A stretch of 58,543 nt of DNA from an uncultured Lachnospiraceae bacterium (lineage in GTDB: Bacteria; Bacillota; Clostridia; Lachnospirales; Lachnospiraceae): contig CATKXR010000024.1 in assembly GCA_949840805.1 (NCBI GenBank), positions 1-58,543 of the forward strand. Direction: 5' to 3'. The number at the start of each line of letters is the position of its first letter. Position 1 is the first letter of the stretch. A program made the position numbers and the translations under genes. Below are positions 51,845-58,543 of the stretch, piece by piece. Below the pieces are notes generated by a model. That model was not told where the DNA came from. It ran no database searches and saw nothing but the letters and a program-made list of their open reading frames with translations.

Positions 51845-53293
51845 CGCCGGTACTCCGTTTTTCCTCTCCATGGCGGAAACAAGGAATATTACGATAAATG
51901 CAGCGATTCCTCCCGGAACCATAGCGCTTAATCCCCACGGCGTATTCAAGACATAGATCCATACTGCCGCCACAATCGTGCCTGTCACAATAGAGATAAA
52001 CCCGGCCCTCTGGGTCACATCTTTATAGAAAATGCCGCAGATAAAAGCTGCAAACGGACCTGCGCTGCGGAGTGCAAACGCCCCCATCATCACACTGATT
52101 ACGTTGGATGCTGTCAGGGCCACAAAAAGTCCTACCAGCCCTACAATTACCATAGTTACGCGGGAAATCCACACTTCTTTCTGGTCGTCCTTCTTTCCCT
52201 TATTGATATAAGGGGTAAAAATGTCGTTGGTAAACATGGTCGCCGTGCCGATCATATTGCCGGAAGCGCTGCTCATGGTCGCCGCCACGATTGCCGCCAG
52301 CACCAGGCCTGCCACGATGGAGGGGGCAAAACGGATCGTTGCCTCCGCAAGGGCATTTTTCTGCGCCCCGCCCAGGGCATAACCGTCAATACAGGTGTAG
52401 GCCAAAAGGCCGATGATAGCCGGGACAATGGCATACACTGCGGAGAGGATACCTGCGATCAGGGAACCTGTCATAGCCGCTTTTCCGTTTTTGGCGGAAC
52501 AGTAAGTCTGTACAATCTCCTGTCCTGTGGGGAAGGTCATAAAATACATGGCAATATAACCGATTACCGTGGGAATCCCGATTTTTGTCATGCTCATAAG
52601 GTCGACTCCCCCTTCAAGCCCTGCCGACACCTGGCCGGCCTTTTCAAACAACGCTCCGAAGCCGCCTACTTCCTTGTTGTTTACCATGATAAACATGGCG
52701 ATTGTCATACCGACTGTGATGAAAATCACATGCATCAGGTTAGCAGCCGTCACGGATTTGAAACCGCCTACCATGGTATAGACAATGACGACTGCCGTGG
52801 TGATAATCGCTGCTGTCTGGAAGGACAGGCCTGTCACCACATTGATAATGGACGCCGTGGCGATAATCTGGGCGCCTGTAGCCATAAATAAGGCCGCAAT
52901 AGAAGTAAAGGCCGTAAAAATATGGGACGCCTTTCCGTACCGTTTGCTGATAATTTCCGGAACCGTGTTGGCCTGGGCCTTACGGAAATACGGCGCGATA
53001 AAGGACACCAGGACAAAACCCACTCCTGCGGCAATCACGTACCAGCAGGCAGAAAGCCCGTAAGTATACACATTCGTGGCAATTCCCGTGGTGCTCGCGC
53101 CGCCGGTGTTGGCCGCAAACAGCGTCCCTGCCAGGACCACCGGGCCTAAAGACTTGCTGGCCATCAAAAAATCATCATTGCTCTGTTTTGCTTCCTTGGA
53201 CTGCTTCATCTTTGACACGATCAGCCCGATGGCAACGGTAGCCATCATGTATAATAAAATAATCACTAATGCTGTAATCTGGATACTGTTCAT
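51815..53293 (-). CDS. Sodium:solute symporter (SSS family)
   Basis: The 492-residue protein with about 13 membrane segments starts MNSIQITALVIILLYMMATV, with GGGGGA before the ATG. SSS hallmarks are FLMASKSLGPVVLAGTLFAA, NTGGASTTGIATNVYTYGLS and YTMVGGFKSVTAANLMHVIF. It imports an organic solute with Na+, here probably the amino acid or N-acyl amino acid degraded by the operon. The acidic tail AIEFEEE is duplicated just past the stop codon. Confidence 0.95.
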   Translation of the reverse strand: MNSIQITALVIILLYMMATVAIGLIVSKMKQSKEAKQSNDDFLMASKSLGPVVLAGTLFAANTGGASTTGIATNVYTYGLSACWYVIAAGVGFVLVSFIAPYFRKAQANTVPEIISKRYGKASHIFTAFTSIAALFMATGAQIIATASIINVVTGLSFQTAAIITTAVVIVYTMVGGFKSVTAANLMHVIFITVGMTIAMFIMVNNKEVGGFGALFEKAGQVSAGLEGGVDLMSMTKIGIPTVIGYIAMYFMTFPTGQEIVQTYCSAKNGKAAMTGSLIAGILSAVYAIVPAIIGLLAYTCIDGYALGGAQKNALAEATIRFAPSIVAGLVLAAIVAATMSSASGNMIGTATMFTNDIFTPYINKGKKDDQKEVWISRVTMVIVGLVGLFVALTASNVISVMMGAFALRSAGPFAAFICGIFYKDVTQRAGFISIVTGTIVAAVWIYVLNTPWGLSAMVPGGIAAFIVIFLVSAMERKNGVPAAPAIEFEEE

Positions 53294-53376
53294 TTTTTCC
53301 CCCTGCATTTCTTTTGTTCGTTGCTTTTTAGCACCTTTACTATCATTCTCGAAAATTTGTCTTTCTCAGAAGTTCC

Positions 53377-54558
53377 TTACTTCAGGAGCGCCTCCATAAC
53401 CCCGTAATAGCACTCCTCCACCTTGGTAAGCTGTTCAATCTCAATGTACTCGTTTACCGTGTGGGCAAGATTTTCCCTGGACGGCCCAAGGCCAAAAGTC
53501 TTGATTCCCGCCTCACCTGCATAATGGCTTCCGTTGGTGCAGAAATTGTACTGGGTGATCTCCGGCGTAAATCCTTTTTCTTTCAGTTTCCCGTACACGG
53601 CCTGGACAAAATCATCCTCCTTGTCATACAGCCATCCCGGGAAGAACCGCTCCCCTTCAATCTCATTGCCGGTGTGGCATTTTTCTCTTCCCACCGCATA
53701 GGAGGCTTTCACCTTAAGCTGGGGATCCTCTGCCATCATCTTCTCTAAAAGTTCCCGGATGGGAGCCAGCACACTCTCCTTGGTCTCGCCGACCAGTAAA
53801 CGCCTGTCATAAGTGGCGCGGCAGTACTCGGGTACAACGGAAGCTCCCGGATATGGGGCGGATTTGATATCTGTCAGCTCCAGGATCCCGTCTCCAAGCA
53901 CCGGATGATGGGTAGGTTCCAGGGTACGGATGGCCTCAATCACTTTTGCCATCTTGTACACCGCGTTGATTCCCTTTTCCGGATTGGCCGAATGGCAGGG
54001 TTTTCCAAATGTCTCAATGACGATCTCGGCCCTTCCTCTCTGGCCAATCTTAATGTTTAACTGGGAGGCTTCCCCGATCACCACATAATCCGGCTGCACC
54101 TGCCTGCTGATCTCCCTGGCTGCCACTCCCTCAAAGCACTCCTCATGTACCACTCCGGCCACATATATCTCCCCCGCGAAATCCCTGTTTGTATCCTGGG
54201 CAAAACAGGCCGCCGCGCTGGCCATGGCGGCAACGGCTCCCTTCATGTCGCTGGTTCCTCTTCCGTAGATCTTTCCGTCATGGATCTCGGCAGCGAAAGG
54301 CGGATACTCCCATTCCTTTTCCTCAGTCACGGGAACCGTGTCAATATGTCCGTCAAACAGGATCTTTTTGCCTGGGCGGTTTCCCTTGATGCAGCCGATA
54401 ATGTTGCCGTATTTATCTACTGTCACCTGATCAAATCCCATCTCCTTCATTCTGGCGGATAATACTTTTACCACCCCATCCTCTTCTCCCGAATAGCTCT
54501 TCTGCTGAATCAGCTCCCGGCACAACGCGACTACCTGTTCTTCTCTTGCTTTTTCCAT
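53377..54558 (-). CDS. M20-family peptidase/deacylase, YgeY-like
   Basis: The 393-residue dizinc enzyme has the M20 motifs: ILFDGHIDTVPV (His/Asp), GRGTSDMKGAVAAMA (bridging Asp), VVHEECFEGVA (catalytic Glu) and a late NFCTNGSHYAGEAG ligand region. It most resembles YgeY, a hydrolase found beside DpaL/YgeX in gut bacteria and linked to selenium-dependent purine or amino-acid degradation. GGAGGG precedes the ATG. It lies directly downstream of dpaL. The substrate is unknown. Confidence 0.92.
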   Translation of the reverse strand: MEKAREEQVVALCRELIQQKSYSGEEDGVVKVLSARMKEMGFDQVTVDKYGNIIGCIKGNRPGKKILFDGHIDTVPVTEEKEWEYPPFAAEIHDGKIYGRGTSDMKGAVAAMASAAACFAQDTNRDFAGEIYVAGVVHEECFEGVAAREISRQVQPDYVVIGEASQLNIKIGQRGRAEIVIETFGKPCHSANPEKGINAVYKMAKVIEAIRTLEPTHHPVLGDGILELTDIKSAPYPGASVVPEYCRATYDRRLLVGETKESVLAPIRELLEKMMAEDPQLKVKASYAVGREKCHTGNEIEGERFFPGWLYDKEDDFVQAVYGKLKEKGFTPEITQYNFCTNGSHYAGEAGIKTFGLGPSRENLAHTVNEYIEIEQLTKVEECYYGVMEALLK

Positions 54559-54603
54559 GATATAACCCTCCTTCATATGGTTGATCTCAAATTTTTTCTT
54601 TTC

Positions 54604-55803
54604 TCAGTCTCTCACATACGCCCCGTCCCAGACAATCGAACAGTAATTCTCCTTATCCGTATCGCCTTCCGTATTAAAGAAAAGCACCCGGGACGTTTCA
54701 TTCAGCCCCAGCTTTTCCTTTATCTTAGCATACCGGGGATTTCTCAATATTTCCGTCACACAGCCAAAGGCTGCCGCGCCGCTCTCACCGGCAGTCACCC
54801 GGTTATCTCCTGCAATGGGATTTCCCAGAATCCGCATTCCCTGTGCCGCCATATAATCCGGGCAGGAAATAAAGTTATCTGCATAATCCTTAAGCACATT
54901 CCATCCAATGCTGCAGGGTTCCCCGCAAGCCAAACCGGCCATGATCGTGTCCATATCTCCTGTGACAAAATGAAGCTTTCCGTCCCCTTCCTTTGCCGTC
55001 CGGAAAATACAGTCCGCCTTATTTGGCTCCACAATCGTAATGACAGGACGGTCTTCCCCATATACTCCTGCAAAAAATCCTGTCACGGCCCCTGCCATGG
55101 AACCGACTCCTGCCTGAAGGAAAATGTGGGTCGGTTTTTCGGGTAGCTGGGTATACGCCTCGTATCCCATAGTCCCATAGCCCTGCATAATCCACTCCGG
55201 GATATCCTCGTAGCCTTCCCATGCCGTGTCCTGCACCATGACCCAGCCCTTTTCCTCGGCCTGTTTATTGGCCAGACGGACTGCTTCGTCGTAATTCATC
55301 TCCGTAATAGAAGCTTCCGCTCCTTCTGCCTGGATGTTTTTCAGACGTTCCTGGGCGCTCCCCTTCGGCATATATACCACCGCCTTCTGCCCAAGGCGGT
55401 TTGCCGTCCATGCGACGCCTCTCCCGTGGTTTCCGTCTGTAGCCGTGACAAAGGTAATGTCTCCCAGTTCCCTTTTCACTTCTTCGGATACCAGCCGCTC
55501 ATAAGGCATTTCTGAAATGCTTTTTCCAAGCTTTTGGGCCAGATAATTTCCGATGGCATAGCTCCCTCCCAAGACCTTAAAAGCATTCAGCCCAAACCGG
55601 TAGGATTCATCCTTCACATAGAAGTTTTCCACTCCCAGGGCTTTTGCCGTCTCTGGTAAACAGGCTAACGGCGTCTCCTGATAGACGGGAAAGCTTGCGT
55701 GAAAAGCCTGAACCTTTTTTGCATTTTCCAGGCTCATAAAATCCAGGCTATATTTTTCTCCTGATCTCTTTGGATACTGAATGATTTTTAATTCCTCTTT
55801 CAT
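54604..55803 (-). CDS. dpaL: Diaminopropionate ammonia-lyase (YgeX)
   Basis: The 399-residue PLP enzyme splits 2,3-diaminopropionate into pyruvate and two ammonia. The PLP Lys lies in DESYRFGLNAFKVLGGSYAI, and an Asp in FVTATDGNHGRGVAW acts in D-isomer use. Further family phrases are ILQAGVGSMAGAVTG-like and AGESGAAAFGCVTEIL. AAGGAGG precedes the ATG. It is the first gene of the operon under a sigma-54 promoter; RidA at the operon end would clear its reactive intermediate. Confidence 0.96.
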   Translation of the reverse strand: MKEELKIIQYPKRSGEKYSLDFMSLENAKKVQAFHASFPVYQETPLACLPETAKALGVENFYVKDESYRFGLNAFKVLGGSYAIGNYLAQKLGKSISEMPYERLVSEEVKRELGDITFVTATDGNHGRGVAWTANRLGQKAVVYMPKGSAQERLKNIQAEGAEASITEMNYDEAVRLANKQAEEKGWVMVQDTAWEGYEDIPEWIMQGYGTMGYEAYTQLPEKPTHIFLQAGVGSMAGAVTGFFAGVYGEDRPVITIVEPNKADCIFRTAKEGDGKLHFVTGDMDTIMAGLACGEPCSIGWNVLKDYADNFISCPDYMAAQGMRILGNPIAGDNRVTAGESGAAAFGCVTEILRNPRYAKIKEKLGLNETSRVLFFNTEGDTDKENYCSIVWDGAYVRD

Positions 55804-55861
55804 ACCATTCCTCCTTGCTTTTATTGGATGCCTGCGTGTTTCCTACGCTAATCCTATATAG

Positions 55862-55877
55862 AGCATTTTCTGTGCCA
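55862..55877 (-). promoter_or_regulatory. Sigma-54 (-24/-12) promoter of the dpaL operon
   Basis: On the minus strand TGGCAC-N5-ATGCT matches the -24/-12 consensus TGGCAC-N5-TTGCW with one change, about 60 bases before the dpaL start. The next gene upstream encodes a sigma-54 activator. Confidence 0.82.
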
Positions 55878-56045
55878 TAATTGTCATTTTAGAAGAAAAA
55901 GTTTTTTTATATCTGTTTTTCCCAGTTTTTCTGTCATTCATTTGTATATTTTGCACAAAAAAAGAAAAGGGACTTCAGAAAAATAATCCTGTTTTTCCCT
56001 TTTCACACACTTTTCAATTCTTTACGCTTTTTTAACGATTCTAAC

Positions 56046-56093
56046 TTTGAGAAAATTTCTTATTTTGAGAATCATTAGTTCTTATTTTGAGAA
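56046..56093 (-). promoter_or_regulatory. Three direct repeats, probable activator binding sites
   Basis: The word TTTGAGAA (minus strand TTCTCAAA) occurs at 56046-56053, 56064-56071 and 56086-56093, 18-22 bases apart, about two helix turns. They lie about 170-230 bases upstream of the sigma-54 promoter, a usual distance for enhancers, and overlap the end of the activator gene. Confidence 0.65.
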
Positions 56094-57844
56094 ATTTCCT
56101 CCAGCTTCCGGTACAGAGTGGCCAGACTGATGCCAAGCTCTCTGGCCGCCTTTTTCTTCCCCTCCGTGCCGTTTCCAAACAACTCCAGGGCTTTTTTTAT
56201 TTCCTGGCGTTCCAGCTCCTTTAAGCGGGTCACTGGCCCAGGCCGCTTCTTTGTCTCCGGCGTTTCCAAAACCGGCTCTGAATACTCCCGTATATTTTCC
56301 GGAAGTGTCCTTCTATCCAATATCCCATCGCTTCCCATCATATTAATCATAAATTCCATAGAATTTTCCAGTTCCCGTACATTGCCGTACCAGGGATAAC
56401 GAAGCAGCAGCTCCATCGTGTCCTCCGTGATGGATGTGACCTTCCTTTTAAACAAACCTGCATAACGGTCCAGGAAATGGAAGGCCAGCTCCTGAATATC
56501 CTCCCTGCGCTCCCGCAGCGGGGCGATCCGCAGCGGAATCACATTGAGGCGGTAATACAGATCTTCCCGAAACTGATTTTTTTCGATCATTTTTTTCAGA
56601 TCCTTGTTGGTGGCCGCAATAATCCGTATATCCAGCGGGATCACCTGGTTGGATCCAATGCGTACAAGTCTGCGCTCCTGAAGGACCCGCAGCAGCTTTA
56701 CCTGCAGGTACAAAGGCATATCCCCGATCTCATCCAGGAAAATCACGCCCTTGTTGGCAAGTTCAAATTTTCCCATCCTTCCGTTGGGATCCGCCCCTGT
56801 AAAGGCGCCCTTCACATACCCGAACAGCTCTGATTCCAGCAAAGGCTCCGGAATCGCGCCGCAGTTGATGGCGACAAACCTTTTTTCCCTCCGGTCGCTG
56901 GCCTTCCAGATAGCCGCGGCCACCATCTCCTTACCGGTACCGCTTTCACCGGTGATAAGCACCGTGGAAGTGCTCTTTGCCACCCGCAAAATCTCCTCCT
57001 GGAGCTGCATGGTCTTGGGATCCTTCCCTATAATGTTGGACACTCCCACATGCGTGACCATGTTGGTCATCTCATAGTACCGCTCCCGCACGGTCCGGGT
57101 GCTGTCAAAAATCAGCACCCGGGAATACTGCCGCGTATCTTCTTCCAAATCGTACAGATGACCCATAACAAAAAATTCTTTTCCGTCCATCACCACCCGG
57201 TATTCATTCTCGTGGTTCAAACTGTCGCCGGTAGCCGTAACCGAAACCGTTTTCCCTTCCAGCTCCCTGGACAAAAGCTGCCGTCCTGCCGCCTCATTGG
57301 CCGCCGACACCTGATCCTTGCTGCCAAAAATCAAGATTCCCCGCTCCACATGGTTGATCACGCAATCCAGGGTATTTAAAAGCGTCATCCGCTTTTTCAG
57401 CTCTTCCACCTCTGCCGCCTTGACTGATATGAAATCGGCAATCTGCTGCAAAAGCTCCAGATACATAGACTCATTGTCCAGAATCCGCTCTTTCTGCTCC
57501 CGGCTGCTGCCCACCAGGCCGATCACCCCTATCGTCTCATTTCCCAGCCGGATCGGCATGGATATCTCGATCTCCTCCTGACATACATTCTTCTTGGGAC
57601 AATTCCGGCACAACTCTTCCCGCCCCGGATTATAGACAATCTCCCGGCTCCCTGTGCGAAGGATGTGCTGATATACATATCCCTCCCGGGACATGTTCTC
57701 ATTGATATGTTCCGAGAAAAAACCTGTTCCTGCCACCCGGAACAGGTTTACATCCACCACCTCCACCTCTACCTGGGCTACCTTTGACATAATATCCGCA
57801 TATTTTTTGACAGTCTCCTGAATCTCCACCAGTATGCTGGGCAT
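56075..57844 (-). CDS. Sigma-54-dependent transcriptional activator
   Basis: The 589-residue enhancer-binding protein has a GAF-like sensory part with a Cys cluster (CRNCPKKNVCQEEIEISMPI), a PAS-like part, an AAA+ domain with Walker A GESGTGKE and the sigma-54 contact loop ELFGYVKGAFTGADP, and a Fis-type HTH at the end (AARELGISLATLYRKLEEIS). The Cys cluster could bind iron-sulfur and sense redox state (inference). The ATG at 57842-57844 with GGGAGG is used. It is upstream of the sigma-54-driven dpaL operon and is its likely activator. Confidence 0.95.
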   Translation of the reverse strand: MPSILVEIQETVKKYADIMSKVAQVEVEVVDVNLFRVAGTGFFSEHINENMSREGYVYQHILRTGSREIVYNPGREELCRNCPKKNVCQEEIEISMPIRLGNETIGVIGLVGSSREQKERILDNESMYLELLQQIADFISVKAAEVEELKKRMTLLNTLDCVINHVERGILIFGSKDQVSAANEAAGRQLLSRELEGKTVSVTATGDSLNHENEYRVVMDGKEFFVMGHLYDLEEDTRQYSRVLIFDSTRTVRERYYEMTNMVTHVGVSNIIGKDPKTMQLQEEILRVAKSTSTVLITGESGTGKEMVAAAIWKASDRREKRFVAINCGAIPEPLLESELFGYVKGAFTGADPNGRMGKFELANKGVIFLDEIGDMPLYLQVKLLRVLQERRLVRIGSNQVIPLDIRIIAATNKDLKKMIEKNQFREDLYYRLNVIPLRIAPLRERREDIQELAFHFLDRYAGLFKRKVTSITEDTMELLLRYPWYGNVRELENSMEFMINMMGSDGILDRRTLPENIREYSEPVLETPETKKRPGPVTRLKELERQEIKKALELFGNGTEGKKKAARELGISLATLYRKLEEISQNKN

Positions 57845-58099
57845 AACTTTCACACCTCCCGGCACATTTCCTCTTATGAACCATCCGCAAATCCCGAGCA
57901 GCTTTTACCGCCTGCTTTCGGACAGTCCTCTTCTCGCTCTGTGCCACAATTTAATGATTTTCAAAAATCGAAAACTATTTCGAAATATCGTTCCTTTGTT
58001 CGGTTACGCAGCCTTTGGGAAAAATGCCGGAAAGAAAGGGCTGAAGACGGGAAATCAGAAAACGGAAATAAAAACGGTTGATTTTTCTTTTCTAAATAG

Positions 58100-58126
58100 A
58101 AAAAACCTTGCAAAGTCAAGGTTTTT
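58100..58126 (-). terminator. Terminator of the tRNA unit
   Basis: On the minus strand AAAACCTTG pairs with CAAGGTTTT around a 6-base loop and ends in TTTTTT, five bases past the tRNA-Ala 3' end. Confidence 0.9.
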
Positions 58127-58130
58127 ATAA

Positions 58131-58203
58131 TGGAGACAACGGGATTCGAACCCGCGGTCTCTACGTTGCGAACGTAGCGCTTTCCCAGCTAAGCTATGTC
58201 CCC
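58131..58203 (-). tRNA. tRNA-Ala (anticodon CGC)
   Basis: The 73-base minus-strand cloverleaf has a 7-bp acceptor stem GGGGACA/TGTCTCC, a D-arm AGCTTAGCTGGGAAAGC, an anticodon stem CTACG/CGTAG with loop TTCGCAA (anticodon CGC, reads GCG), and the T-loop GGTTCGAATCC. The discriminator base is A and CCA is not encoded. Confidence 0.96.
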
Positions 58204-58272
58204 ACAGAATACCGCATTGCTCTGCGGTATCAAATATTCAGTTTTCTCGGCCATACAATGCGGCAAAGAAAA

Positions 58273-58345
58273 TGGAGACAACAGGGCTCGAACCTGCGAC
58301 CCCATGCGTGTGATGCATGTGCTCTCCCAGCTGAGCTATGCCTCC
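58273..58345 (-). tRNA. tRNA-Val (anticodon CAC)
   Basis: The 73-base minus-strand cloverleaf has an acceptor stem GGAGGCA/TGTCTCC, the D-arm AGCTCAGCTGGGAGAGC, an anticodon stem CATGC/GCATG with loop ATCACAC (anticodon CAC, reads GTG), and the T-loop GGTTCGAGCC. CCA is not encoded. It lies 69 bases upstream of tRNA-Ala, probably in one transcript. Confidence 0.96.
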
Positions 58346-58437
58346 GTTCATTATTCTACCACATTTTCAAAAAAATGCAACTCCTTTTTTCATTTTCCTA
58401 CAATTTTTTTCTGCAGGCTGAAGTGAAAAGTTTATTT

Positions 58438-58514
58438 CCACTTTGAAGGGGATAAAGTGGATTTTAGTCTTTCACCTATTTCCACTTGGACAAATGTGGC
58501 ATTTAGTCTTACAC
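58438..58514 (-). repeat. Two tandem hairpin-bearing repeats at the window edge
   Basis: On the minus strand the motif GTG-(T/A)-AAGACTAAA occurs twice, about 39 bases apart, each followed by a CCAC...GTGG inverted repeat (CCACTTT/AAAGTGG in the second). The array may continue past the window edge. Confidence 0.65.
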
Positions 58515-58543
58515 TTTATATACCTGACAGCCGCCGGAAAGGC

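Overview
The window reads as a chromosomal piece of a gut-type Firmicute, most likely a Lachnospiraceae (Clostridium/Blautia/Enterocloster relative). This is inferred from strong AGGAGG-type ribosome sites, a DUF6033-like protein, YolD plus a Y-family polymerase, a Gram-positive LexA box, and GreA-LysS in tandem. No ribosomal RNA gene is present, so the species cannot be named. Layout: (1) 1-2.8 kb is the start of a YtfQRT-like sugar ABC transporter operon. (2) About 3-23 kb is an accessory region of small, often broken genes: an Rpn-type nuclease and a fragment of a second one, a Fic protein, a BlaI/BlaR1 pair, an IS256 transposase remnant, a TIR protein, an AT-rich peptide-modification cluster (9.87-15.8 kb), a secreted protein, remnants of OLD nuclease, VOC and MATE genes, a Gfo/Idh oxidoreductase, an acetyltransferase, an AraC regulator, and a row of orphan immunity genes, one split by a 69-bp palindromic insertion. 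(3) 23-27.4 kb is a mannose-family PTS operon that carries an HPr-like protein lacking both phosphorylation sites. (4) 27.8-29.8 kb is a chemoreceptor gene. (5) 30-36.4 kb is a DeoR-controlled D-serine region (phosphodiesterase, AGCS symporter, DsdA, divergent MFS carrier). (6) 36.6-41 kb is a two-component system bracketed by two sugar-binding proteins. (7) 41-47.2 kb holds housekeeping and stress genes: an HD protein, cardiolipin synthase, and YolD with a LexA-controlled UvrX/YqjW-like polymerase. (8) 47.4-49.6 kb is greA-lysS. (9) 49.8-57.8 kb is a sigma-54-controlled amino-acid catabolic operon (DpaL, YgeY-like peptidase, Na+ symporter, N-acyl-D-amino-acid deacylase, RidA) with its enhancer-binding activator. 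(10) The end carries tRNA-Ala(CGC) and tRNA-Val(CAC). The strongest candidate for an undescribed system is the cluster at 9.87-15.8 kb. A 29-residue peptide gene (14251-14340) ends in a short Cys-containing tail and has a near-perfect ribosome site. It is followed by a hairpin terminator and then by two radical SAM enzymes, an M42 aminopeptidase and an M19 dipeptidase-like protein with overlapping reading frames. A kinase-fold protein and a small unknown ORF lie upstream. No transporter is present. This suggests a ribosomal peptide that is modified by radical chemistry and then trimmed, perhaps down to a small modified peptide or amino acid, loosely like PQQ or mycofactocin. That function is inference. 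All calls come from reading the sequence by eye; no database search was run.
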